Shown here piece after piece: positions 8,267-14,743 of a stretch of 15,133 nucleotides of DNA. The notes beneath the pieces were generated by a model. The model did not search any database, was not told where the DNA came from, and saw only the letters and a program-made list of their open reading frames with translations. The translations under genes and the position numbers were made by a program. The stretch's first letter is position 1, and the number at the start of each line of letters is the position of its first letter. The DNA is from Acidobacteriota bacterium (GTDB taxonomy: Bacteria; Acidobacteriota; Blastocatellia; Pyrinomonadales; Pyrinomonadaceae), in contig JAKOSS010000114.1 of the NCBI GenBank assembly GCA_029777145.1, positions 1-15,133 of the forward strand, written 5' to 3'.

Positions 8267-9199
8267 ATGCGCTTTCCTTTTGAACTCAAAAAACACCGCC
8301 GATTCGACGTCGTCGGATTCGGAACGAACGCCGTAGATTATCTCATTCGGGTGCCGAATTACCCCGAATTCAACTCGAAGATCGAACTGACGGATTACGT
8401 CCAGGCGGCCGGCGGAGAGATCGCCACAACGATGGCCGGACTCTGCCGTCTCGGGGCAAGAACGGCCTACGTCGGTCGATTTGGCGACGATCCCGAAGGC
8501 CGGTTCGGCTTGGATTCCCTGCGGACCGAAGGCGTCGACCTGACGTACGCCGAGTCGATAAACGGGGCGCGGACGCAGATCGCGTTCATCGTCATCGACA
8601 TCAGAAACGGTGAAAGAACGGTGATCTGGAAACGCGATGCGGCTCTCGGTTACACGCCGGACGAGGTGCCGCTCGATTCGGTTGCCGACTGCGGGATCCT
8701 GCACTTCACGCCGCATGACGCCGCCGCATGCCTGAAACTGGCGCGGGCGGCGAAATCGGCCGGCGCGATCATTTCGATCGACATCGACAACATCTTCGAC
8801 GGGATCGAGGACGTGCTTCCCTTGGTCGATATTCTCGTCAGTTCCGAAGAGTTTCCAAAGCGTTACCTGGGAATTTCGGATCGCGAATCGGCGCTGCGCG
8901 AATTTCACTCGCGTTACGGCTGCGCGGTCGCCGGAATGACGCTCGGCGAGACGGGCTCGCTGCTCTTCTGTGACGGTCAGTTCGTCCGGACGCCCGGATT
9001 TGCCGTGCCGGGCGGATGCAAGGACACGACCGGCGCCGGCGACTCGTTCCGAGTCGGACTTCTATGGGGTGTTTTGCAGAACGAAAGCGTTGAAGAGACC
9101 GCGCGGATGGCGAACGCGGTCGCCGCCCTGAAATGCCGCGCCGTCGGTGCCCGTACCTCGCTTCCAACCGTGGCCGAGCTGTCCGAACTGATCAGCTAG
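8267..9199 (+). CDS. PfkB-family (ribokinase-like) carbohydrate kinase
   Basis: 310 residues from the ATG at 8267. The frame is open further up to a GTG at 8207, but those 20 codons lie in AT-rich, promoter-like DNA and the family's first beta strand (FDVVGFGTNAVDYLIRVP) begins soon after 8267. The N-terminal substrate region has AAGGEIATT (47-55) followed by LGARTAYVGRFGDD, the usual PfkB layout. The C-terminal signature DTTGAGDSF (253-261) carries the catalytic Asp259 and the GAGD anion hole. Such enzymes move the ATP gamma-phosphate to a hydroxyl of a sugar or nucleoside. The usual Asn of the first signature is not evident after the double Gly, and the exact substrate cannot be told. It stands alone on its strand and ends in a 4-base overlap with the convergent CBM9-like gene; that neighbour also suggests carbohydrate handling, but this link is only positional. 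Confidence 0.9.
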   Translation: MRFPFELKKHRRFDVVGFGTNAVDYLIRVPNYPEFNSKIELTDYVQAAGGEIATTMAGLCRLGARTAYVGRFGDDPEGRFGLDSLRTEGVDLTYAESINGARTQIAFIVIDIRNGERTVIWKRDAALGYTPDEVPLDSVADCGILHFTPHDAAACLKLARAAKSAGAIISIDIDNIFDGIEDVLPLVDILVSSEEFPKRYLGISDRESALREFHSRYGCAVAGMTLGETGSLLFCDGQFVRTPGFAVPGGCKDTTGAGDSFRVGLLWGVLQNESVEETARMANAVAALKCRAVGARTSLPTVAELSELIS

Positions 9200-9828
9200 T
9201 CATCGAAAACGATCTCGCCGAAGCGCTCCGGGACGTGGAAGTTCGGAAGCTGCGTCAACGTCGGCGACCATGCAAGGTATCCCCGTTCCGGATCTTTCCC
9301 GACGCACCTGAACAAATTCCCGCGCCACGCGTCGCCTCCAACCGGCTTCGATCCGAGCGAGGTCCAAGGTATCGCCATCGACATCGACACGCGGTCATCC
9401 GCCACCAATGCTGCCGCTTTCATACCGGAGACGAAATCCCAATCAGTTTCGCGCCGATCAGGCATCTGATGGATCGCGAGATCGATCCATTCACCGGTCG
9501 GTGACACTTCAAATTCGAAATAACGTCGCGGCTTTTCCCGGTTCGGCGCGATGAATATCTCGCAGACGTCAAAGTCCCACAGACCGATCTTCTTGGCGGT
9601 CAAAATTGGTTCGGGATTGAGATTCAGCGGGTCGGTGCACGCCGCATCGAAGCGAACATACAGCGATTCATCGGACCAGAGAAGGCGAATTTCGACGCGG
9701 CGTCCCGCAGGCGCCGGCTCGCCGGACCAATAGCGAGCGATCGATCCCGGATCGGCAATTGACCACGATTCGTGATCAAGAACCGACGAGTCGAAGTCCG
9801 TCGCGACGCGTTTGGCTTTGATCTTCAT
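9196..9828 (-). CDS. CBM9-like (DOMON-type) carbohydrate-binding family protein
   Basis: 210 residues. The start chosen is the ATG at 9828, which overlaps the TGA of the upstream yjbQ gene as ATGA, a sign of translational coupling. A longer frame upstream is just the shadow of yjbQ. The fold is a single beta-sandwich of the CBM9-like family. Visible marks are [18 protein letters not shown] (45-62), the [13 protein letters not shown] stretch (83-95), [15 protein letters not shown] (103-117) and an AIPWTSLG segment (152-159). Related domains bind sugars or occur in sugar-active enzymes, but this one has no catalytic domain and no signal peptide, so it appears cytoplasmic. Its ligand is unknown. 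It is the last gene of the minus-strand run and shares its final bases with the convergent PfkB gene. Confidence 0.82.
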   Translation of the reverse strand: MKIKAKRVATDFDSSVLDHESWSIADPGSIARYWSGEPAPAGRRVEIRLLWSDESLYVRFDAACTDPLNLNPEPILTAKKIGLWDFDVCEIFIAPNREKPRRYFEFEVSPTGEWIDLAIHQMPDRRETDWDFVSGMKAAALVADDRVSMSMAIPWTSLGSKPVGGDAWRGNLFRCVGKDPERGYLAWSPTLTQLPNFHVPERFGEIVFDD

Positions 9829-10244
9829 TCGCCGATTATCTTGACGAGCACGCGTTTGCGGCGTCCGCCGTCGAACTCGCCGTAGAAGATCTGCTCCCAT
9901 GGCCCGAAGTCGAGATCGCCGTTCGTGACAGCCACCACGACCTCGCGCCCCATTACCTGCCGCTTCATGTGAGCATCGGCGTTGTCCTCGCCGGTATCGT
10001 TGTGCCGGTAGCCGCTGACAGGTTCGTGCGGCGCGAGTTTTTCGAGCCAGACCTCGTAATCGTGATGAAGTCCGCGCTCGTCGTCGTTGATGAAAACCGA
10101 GGCCGTGATGTGCATCGCGTTGACGAGCACGAGTCCCTCGGAAACGCCGCTTTCACGAAGACACTGCCGGACGTCCGAGGTGATGTTGAGAAAGGCGCGC
10201 CGACCCGAAACGTTGAACCAAAGTTCCTTTCGATAGCTTTTCAC
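9825..10244 (-). CDS. yjbQ: YjbQ / UPF0047 family protein
   Basis: 139 residues, the usual length of the family (E. coli YjbQ is about the same). The GTG at 10244 is chosen because it gives the standard N-terminus ([14 protein letters not shown]) and lies 4 bases after the UbiB-like stop, with a GGGGA upstream; the longer frame only reads the end of the UbiB-like gene. Family marks are clear: [12 protein letters not shown] (45-56), the [15 protein letters not shown] block (85-99) with His92, and [13 protein letters not shown] (114-126). YjbQ proteins are trimeric beta-barrel proteins; some have weak thiamine-phosphate-synthase activity when overproduced, and the true role is unsettled. Its gene is sandwiched between the UbiB-like and CBM9-like genes in what is very likely one transcript. 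Confidence 0.93.
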   Translation of the reverse strand: MKSYRKELWFNVSGRRAFLNITSDVRQCLRESGVSEGLVLVNAMHITASVFINDDERGLHHDYEVWLEKLAPHEPVSGYRHNDTGEDNADAHMKRQVMGREVVVAVTNGDLDFGPWEQIFYGEFDGGRRKRVLVKIIGE

Positions 10245-10248
10245 GATC

Positions 10249-11985
10249 TTATTTCCCCGTATTGAAGACTGTCTTGAACGCCATCTTCGCGAGTTTCCAG
10301 GTGCGGTCAAGATCGATCTTGCCGCCTTCCTCATCGCGGCCGAGAAGTTTGTCGACCACGAGCTTGCGAAGATCGCGTCCCTCGCGTTTGAGCATGAATT
10401 CCTTCGCGTACGGTTTCGCCGTTTCGAAGAAATTGAATTCCGGATCGGTTATGATCCCGATCCCCTCAAGCGTCATCAGCGCACGCATGATGTAGGTGAA
10501 ATTCGACGGCAGCCGGAACGGATAGTCGTACATGACGTCTGCCAAGTCGTAGGTCAGCTCCTTGAAATTGACCTCTTTGAGCTTCAGGTTCAGATGAAAA
10601 CTGAACATCTTCTCGACGACCGGCCGGACGATCTCGGGATTCGCTCCGGGCTTGAGGAAATCGAGATCGATCAGATCCTGAGCGATCCCCGCCGGATCTT
10701 TGCCGACGACATGGAAGAAGGCGTCGATCATCTTCGCCTGCAACTTCGGTGTGATCCGTCCGACCATGCCGAAATCGAAGAACGCGAGACGACCGTCGGG
10801 CATTACGAGCAGGTTTCCGGGATGCGGGTCGGCGTGGAAGAAGCCGTCCTCGAGCAGCTGTTTCAGATACGTTCTGATCAGCAGACGGTTCACCTTTTCG
10901 GGCGAGATGTTGCGCGCTTTCAGATCTTCGAGCGCGGTCACTTTCGTTCCATGGATGAACTCCATCGTGATGACCTTCGAGGTCGTCGCGCTCCAATAGA
11001 TCCGCGGCACGTGGATGTTCGACCAATCGCGGAAACTGTCGCGAAATCGTTCGGCATTCCGTCCCTCGGCGGCGTAATCCATCTCCTCGTGGATCGTCTC
11101 GTCGAACTCACGCAACATTCCGCTCCAGTCGGCATTCTCGCTCAGTGCCGGAAAGCGCTCCGCGAATTTTGCGACCTTGCGCAGGATCTCGATGTCGCCG
11201 CGGATCATTCCCGCGAGATTCGGACGCTGAACCTTGACCGCGACCTCTTCGCCGGTGAACAGCTTCGCGCGGTAAACCTGGCCGAGGCTTGCGGCCGCGA
11301 CGGGTTCGATATCGAATTCTTCGTAAACCTCGTTGATCTTCTTTTCGAGTTCCTTTTCGATCCTCGCGAATGCGATCTCGTTCGGGAACGGCGGAACCGA
11401 ATCCTGCAACTCGCCGAGCGCCTTCACGAACGGCAACGGCAAAAGATCGGGCCGCGTGCCCATCGATTGGCCGATCTTGATGAAGGTCGGCCCGAGTTCG
11501 ATCAGTTTCTCTTTGAGCCAAACGGCCTGACGCTCCTGATTCAGATCCTTGTTCTGCTCAGAACCGAGGAAAACACGACGCACGAGCAGCATGAACCAGT
11601 GGAAGAACGCGAGACGGATCGAATAGAGCTTCTCGCCGTAAACCGCCATCCGTGTGAGCCGGCTCGCCGTCTCCATGCGCGCCCGTGCTTGCTTGAGATG
11701 CTGTGCCCGGTGCAGCTCATATTGATCGAGATAAAGGAGTAGAGAGAGTTTCCCGAGTACCGAGGAAACCTGAAAGAGTCTCCAAAAACCGCGCCAGCCA
11801 TGATAACTGCGCTCGACGGCGGTCTCACGATCGATCAGGAAACGCTCTTCGGCGATCAGATTCTCGTTGCTGATCTGTTTTGAGATTGGCAGAATCTTTG
11901 TCGGCACGAGTGCGTGCTCGCCGTCGCTTTCGACGACCGGCACGATCGCTTTTTCCTTAACTGCCAGCCCGCTGCTTTCTTCCAT
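10249..11985 (-). CDS. ABC1/UbiB (AarF) atypical kinase family protein
   Basis: 578 residues; AAGGGG lies 6 bases before the ATG at 11985. The diagnostic motifs of the ABC1/ADCK/UbiB atypical kinases are all present: KIGQ (170-173) in [14 protein letters not shown], the Ala-rich nucleotide loop [12 protein letters not shown] (229-240) in place of a Gly-rich loop, VAVK (Lys251), HADPHPGN (384-391) and FFDFG (DFG 404-406). UbiB-type proteins are membrane-associated ATPases needed for ubiquinone or other isoprenoid-quinone synthesis or lipid handling. Here the C-terminus shows no clear pair of transmembrane helices; weakly hydrophobic stretches are near 65-86 and 121-140. It has a long N-terminal lead of about 60 residues. 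It follows ribF by 76 bases and precedes yjbQ by 4. The link to quinones is family knowledge; no other quinone gene is in the window. Confidence 0.92.
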   Translation of the reverse strand: MEESSGLAVKEKAIVPVVESDGEHALVPTKILPISKQISNENLIAEERFLIDRETAVERSYHGWRGFWRLFQVSSVLGKLSLLLYLDQYELHRAQHLKQARARMETASRLTRMAVYGEKLYSIRLAFFHWFMLLVRRVFLGSEQNKDLNQERQAVWLKEKLIELGPTFIKIGQSMGTRPDLLPLPFVKALGELQDSVPPFPNEIAFARIEKELEKKINEVYEEFDIEPVAAASLGQVYRAKLFTGEEVAVKVQRPNLAGMIRGDIEILRKVAKFAERFPALSENADWSGMLREFDETIHEEMDYAAEGRNAERFRDSFRDWSNIHVPRIYWSATTSKVITMEFIHGTKVTALEDLKARNISPEKVNRLLIRTYLKQLLEDGFFHADPHPGNLLVMPDGRLAFFDFGMVGRITPKLQAKMIDAFFHVVGKDPAGIAQDLIDLDFLKPGANPEIVRPVVEKMFSFHLNLKLKEVNFKELTYDLADVMYDYPFRLPSNFTYIMRALMTLEGIGIITDPEFNFFETAKPYAKEFMLKREGRDLRKLVVDKLLGRDEEGGKIDLDRTWKLAKMAFKTVFNTGK

Positions 11986-12008
11986 CGCAAACCCCTTGCA
12001 AAAACTTC

Positions 12009-12040
12009 ATTAGAATCACAAAAAACGAAGCGGTTTGCAA
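12009..12040 (-). promoter_or_regulatory. Possible promoter and repeated TTTTTGCAA element before the UbiB-like gene
   Basis: In the 76-base gap between ribF and the UbiB-like gene, minus strand, TCTAAT (12014-12009) is a good -10-like hexamer. The only -35-like sequence, TTGCAA (12040-12035), is 20 bases away, which is too far for a standard promoter. The sequence TTTTTGCAA occurs twice, ending at 12035 and 11996. Weak call. Confidence 0.2.
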
Positions 12041-12061
12041 AAAAGTTCGCGCGGGCTGTCG

Positions 12062-13054
12062 CTAAACGACCTCAAGTTGGTTGTGGACGCCGCGGCGTTT
12101 GAAATAACTCTCGGCGCGGGCGCTGTCTTTTTGGATCTGTGCGCGTAGTTCATCGATACCGTTGAATTTGCGTTCGTCGCGGATGCGATGCAGGAATCGA
12201 ACGCGGAGGACCTCGCCATAAAGATCACCGTCAAAGTCGAATACGAAGGTCTCGATCGACGGAAGTTGGTCGTCGTCAAACGTCGGACGGACACCGACGT
12301 TTGTGATGCTTCGTCTCCAGACGCCGTCGATCAGCGAGGCCGTCGCATAAACGCCGTACTTCGGAATTACGCGGTTGACGGGTTTTAGATTCGCGGTGGG
12401 AAATCCGATCGTACGCCCGCGTTCGAGCCCATGAATGATCTGTCCCTCGACGCCGTACGGACGTCCGAGCATTCGCCTCGCGAGGTTTACCTTTCCGTCT
12501 GCCAGCAGGCTTCTGATCTTCGACGACGAGATTCGTGTGCCGCGAAGCCTCACTTCATCTACTTCGTCCGCGAAGAATCCGAGTCTCGCGCTCATGCGGC
12601 GCAACAGATCGATATTGCCCCCGCGATTCTTCCCGAATGCAAAGCCGGCGCCGAGATAAACCTCTTTCGCGTCCAGCCGCTCGTGAACGATGTCGGTCAG
12701 GAAATGCTCGGCGTCGATCGCCGCAAATTGCTTGTCGAACCTGATCACGATCGCCTGCTCGATCCCGAGGAAATCGAAGTTCGCGAGTCGTTGGTCAAGC
12801 GTTTGAAGCAGCGGCGGCGCGTTGTTCGGATGAAGTACCGCGCGCGGATGCGGATCGAATGTGATAACTGTTGGGACGGTGCCGGTCGCGGCGGCTCGCT
12901 CGACAAGCTTCTTCATGATCGCCTGATGGCCGAGATGCAGTCCGTCAAAGACACCCAGCGTGAGCGTCGTTCCGCGCAAAATCCCGGCATTATCGGTTCC
13001 GTGAAATACGTTCATGAAAGATTCGGTGGATTTTGTTCGACGGTCGAAAATCAT
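12062..13054 (-). CDS. ribF: Bifunctional riboflavin kinase / FAD synthetase
   Basis: 330 residues from the ATG at 13054, which overlaps the upstream MBL stop as ATGA. A second Met at residue 14 (13015) gives the start most typical of the family (MNVFHGTDNAGILRG); neither has a good Shine-Dalgarno, so either may be used. The N-terminal FAD synthetase (adenylyltransferase) domain has GVFDGLHLGHQ (HLGH 40-43), GAGFAFGKNRGG (135-146) and the ISSSKIR motif (175-181). The C-terminal flavokinase domain has GRPYGVEG, then GRTIGFPTANL (213-223), then VGVRPTFDDDQLPSIETFVFDF (253-274). The enzyme makes FMN from riboflavin and ATP and then FAD from FMN and ATP, in the cytoplasm. Length is close to the usual 305-320. 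It sits in the middle of the minus-strand run, with no other riboflavin gene nearby. Confidence 0.96.
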   Translation of the reverse strand: MIFDRRTKSTESFMNVFHGTDNAGILRGTTLTLGVFDGLHLGHQAIMKKLVERAAATGTVPTVITFDPHPRAVLHPNNAPPLLQTLDQRLANFDFLGIEQAIVIRFDKQFAAIDAEHFLTDIVHERLDAKEVYLGAGFAFGKNRGGNIDLLRRMSARLGFFADEVDEVRLRGTRISSSKIRSLLADGKVNLARRMLGRPYGVEGQIIHGLERGRTIGFPTANLKPVNRVIPKYGVYATASLIDGVWRRSITNVGVRPTFDDDQLPSIETFVFDFDGDLYGEVLRVRFLHRIRDERKFNGIDELRAQIQKDSARAESYFKRRGVHNQLEVV

Positions 13055-13812
13055 TCAACAACCAGTTCATCGTACGCAAATTCAACGTTATCAGGCAAAA
13101 GGCGCGAGTCGCGCGCATGCAGGATGTCGTGATTCATATGCGTCAGAAACGCCCTTTTCGGTTTGATCTGTTCAATATACGCAAGCGCTTCATCAAGACA
13201 CAAATGCGTCGAGTGCGGTTTGATCCGGACACAGTCGAGAACGAGGACATCGAGATCGCGGAGTCCGTCGAGCGTCTCCGGCGGAATGATCTTCAGATCG
13301 GTCGCGTACGCGAAATCATTGAACCGGTAGGCGATCACCGGCAGCTTTCCGTGGGTCACTTCGAGCGGAATCACCTCGAGATCCCGTCCGAACGAAAACG
13401 TCGAATTGTGAAGAACCGTGTGCGGGATCAGTTGCGGCAATCCGCCGCCGAAGTGGACGGGTTCGAAAACGTATCTGAAGATCCGTCGGAGGTCAGTCCA
13501 GGCGATTTCGTTCGCGTAAACGCCCATCGCGCCGTAGCGGAAGTTGAACGGACGAATGTCGTCGAGCCCGAAAACATGATCGACGTGGCAATGGGTTATG
13601 AAAACGGCATCGAGCCGCTTGAGTCCGGCACGCAGCGCCTGTTGACGAAAATCGATCGAGGTATCGACAAGAATGGATTTCCCGGCGTGCTCGATCAGAA
13701 CCGAAACGCGCAATCGCTTGTCGCGCGGATCATTCGACAGGCAAGTCTCACATTCGCAACCAATAGTCGGCACGCCCGTCGATGTTCCGGTTCCGAGAAA
13801 GGTCAATCTCAT
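13051..13812 (-). CDS. PhnP-like MBL-fold metallo-hydrolase
   Basis: 253 residues from the ATG at 13812, the usual length. The N-terminus LGTGTSTGVPTIGCECETC (6-24) is typical of the PhnP / phosphoribosyl cyclic phosphodiesterase-like group and carries the Cys trio 19, 21, 24. The metal ligands are visible: THCHVDH (His74, His76, Asp78, His79), His154 in VTHGK, Asp172 in YATDLK and His225 in LTHMNHD. Family members hydrolyse cyclic phosphodiesters or similar; the substrate here is not known and no phn genes are present. The frame is open for another 59 codons upstream (to a TTG at 13989), but that stretch is mostly the 9-bp repeat array read as repeated Leu-Ser/Pro-Lys. The family fold starts at 13812, so I reject the extension. 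No strong Shine-Dalgarno is present. It overlaps ribF as ATGA. Confidence 0.9.
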   Translation of the reverse strand: MRLTFLGTGTSTGVPTIGCECETCLSNDPRDKRLRVSVLIEHAGKSILVDTSIDFRQQALRAGLKRLDAVFITHCHVDHVFGLDDIRPFNFRYGAMGVYANEIAWTDLRRIFRYVFEPVHFGGGLPQLIPHTVLHNSTFSFGRDLEVIPLEVTHGKLPVIAYRFNDFAYATDLKIIPPETLDGLRDLDVLVLDCVRIKPHSTHLCLDEALAYIEQIKPKRAFLTHMNHDILHARDSRLLPDNVEFAYDELVVE

Positions 13813-13826
13813 CTTTTTCAGTTTTG

Positions 13827-13943
13827 GAACTTTAGAAAGTTTTGAAAGTTCTGAAAGTTTAGGAAGTTTTGAAAGTTTGGGAAGTTTTGAAAGTTTTGAA
13901 AGTTTGGGAAGTTTTGAAAGTTCTGGAAGTCTTGAAAGTCTCG
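13827..13943 (+). repeat. 9-bp tandem repeat array, 13 units (inverted relative to the other two)
   Basis: Thirteen consecutive 9-base units in perfect register, consensus RAAGTTTKG on the plus strand (examples AAAGTTTTG, GAAGTTTTG, AAAGTTTGG, AAAGTTCTG), with a degenerate unit at 13818-13826. Units vary by one or two bases, more at the ends (GAACTTTAG at 13827, AAAGTCTCG at 13935). The array ends about 15 bases upstream of the metallo-hydrolase start. On that gene's strand each unit reads as Lys-Leu-Ser or Lys-Leu-Pro. Confidence 0.95.
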
Positions 13944-13987
13944 GGTGTGAATAGACCGAATCCTCCCCAAATGTTGAAGCCGTTCCC

Positions 13988-14122
13988 AAACTTCCTCAAC
14001 TTCCCAAACTTTCAAAACTTCCTCAACTTCCCAAACTTTCAAAACTTCCTCAACTTCCCAAACTTTCAAAACTCCCCAAACTTTCAAAACTTCCCGAACT
14101 GTCAAAACTTCCCGAACTGTCA
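13988..14122 (-). repeat. 9-bp tandem repeat array, 15 units, with a 27-bp higher-order repeat
   Basis: Fifteen units in perfect 9-base register, read on plus as AAACTTCCT, CAACTTCCC, AAACTTTCA and variants, i.e. the minus-strand form of the same unit. The first nine units are three exact copies of a 27-base block made of those three units in that order (13988-14068), so recent expansion by whole blocks is likely. The last units carry a shared GAACTGTCA variant (14096 and 14114). The partial unit at 14123-14131 contains the S23 stop codon. Confidence 0.95.
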
Positions 14123-14125
14123 AAA

Positions 14126-14491
14126 CTAGTTACTCCTTAGGTGGTTGCTCAACGCGAACAACATCTTCCCAATTTCATCAAGTCGATCATAAAGATCAAC
14201 AAACTCCGCCGAAGAAACAAATTCGAGATCGAGTGCCAGGTAAAGATGCGATTTTGTTTCCGCGACCGAACCAATCGAAATATTCAGGAAGTTCGCGAAG
14301 TCTCTATTTGAGCGTCTGCCCTGTCCTTCGGCGATATTGGCCATTATGGAAGTCGTCGATCGGCGGATCTGGCCCCTCAGTTCGAAATCCTTACCGAAAT
14401 CGCCTTGTCCCGAACTGACGTAGATTTCTTTTGTAAGGGTACGCGCTTTTTGCCAGGCTTGAATGTCTTCAAACCTTCTGAAAGTTGCCAT
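14126..14491 (-). CDS. S23-type four-helix-bundle protein (23S rRNA intervening-sequence protein family)
   Basis: 121 residues, the usual size. Family marks: FEDIQAWQKARTLTKEIY (7-24), the central block QIRRSTTSIMANIAEGQGRR (41-60), then DFANFLNISIGSVAETKSHL (64-83) and ALDLEFV. These proteins form all-helical pentamers. They were first found as open frames inside intervening sequences of 23S rRNA genes (Leptospira, Coxiella) and are related to Avd, the RNA-binding accessory protein of diversity-generating retroelements. Stand-alone copies are common and their role is not known. Here it is flanked on both sides by 9-bp repeat arrays; its stop codon is part of the array downstream. By eye it is lower in GC than its neighbours. 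A run AGGGG lies about 10 bases before the ATG, and a promoter candidate sits just upstream. No reverse transcriptase or rRNA gene is in the window. Confidence 0.92.
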   Translation of the reverse strand: MATFRRFEDIQAWQKARTLTKEIYVSSGQGDFGKDFELRGQIRRSTTSIMANIAEGQGRRSNRDFANFLNISIGSVAETKSHLYLALDLEFVSSAEFVDLYDRLDEIGKMLFALSNHLRSN

Positions 14492-14530
14492 GAGATTGGT
14501 TCCCCTTTTTTTGAGTTTCCGAGCTACAGC

Positions 14531-14558
14531 AAATTAGCAAATGTGGACCGCATCTCAA
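14531..14558 (-). promoter_or_regulatory. Candidate promoter for the S23 gene
   Basis: Minus strand: TTGAGA (14558-14553), a 16-base spacer, and TAATTT (14536-14531) preceded by TGC, i.e. an extended -10. The predicted RNA start would be about 30 bases before the S23 ATG. It lies between the upstream repeat array and the gene, so S23 could be transcribed independently of DUF1844. Confidence 0.4.
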
Positions 14559-14581
14559 AGAAAATTCTTCTTAATCTTTCT

Positions 14582-14743
14582 AAACGTCCCGAACTTCCCC
14601 AACTTTCAAAACTTCCTCGACTTCCAAAACTTCCTCGACTTCCAAAACTTCCCCAACTTTCAAAACTTCCCCAACTTTCAAAACTTCCTAGACTTCCAAA
14701 ACTTCCCCAACTTTCAAAACTTCCCCAACTTCCTAAACTTTCT
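14582..14743 (-). repeat. 9-bp tandem repeat array, 18 units, running into the DUF1844 stop
   Basis: Eighteen units in perfect 9-base register, same orientation as the array at 13988-14122 (plus-strand forms AAACTTCCC, CAACTTTCA, AAACTTCCT, CGACTTCCA). A 27-base order is not kept; instead two-unit (18-base) alternations dominate. The last unit, AAACTTTCT at 14735-14743, codes for the last residues of DUF1844 (Lys-Val) and includes a base of its TAG stop, so the array and the gene end overlap by about 11 bases. Confidence 0.95.

Larger units (their letters stand above)
13827..14122. repeat. Long inverted repeat formed by two facing arrays
   Basis: The 13-unit array (13827-13943) and the 15-unit array (13988-14122) carry the same 9-base unit in opposite orientations and face each other across a 44-base spacer (13944-13987). 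In RNA from the minus strand this can fold into an imperfect stem of roughly 115-130 pairs, with many possible registers because of the tandem repeats. It fills the whole gap between the S23 stop codon and the metallo-hydrolase start. The spacer holds a GGGGAGGA purine run on the minus strand but no start codon at the right distance after it. Confidence 0.85.

Noticed and set aside
10594..11742. 382-codon plus-strand open frame opposite the UbiB-like gene
   Set aside because: Antisense shadow of a gene with complete family motifs.
12431..13845. Two plus-strand open frames opposite ribF and the metallo-hydrolase
   Set aside because: Antisense shadows; no domain, and both genes on the minus strand are well supported.
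13869..14129. Plus-strand open frame reading repeated Lys-Val-Trp/Leu and Asn-Phe-Pro/Leu/Gln
   Set aside because: A 9-base repeat has no stop in most frames, so it makes open frames automatically; no start signal or conserved domain.
14126..14491. Diversity-generating retroelement (S23 resembles Avd)
   Set aside because: No reverse transcriptase, template repeat or variable repeat is present in the window.
13818..14743. CRISPR array
   Set aside because: The repeats are 9 bases, contiguous and without spacers, unlike CRISPR repeats; no cas genes nearby.
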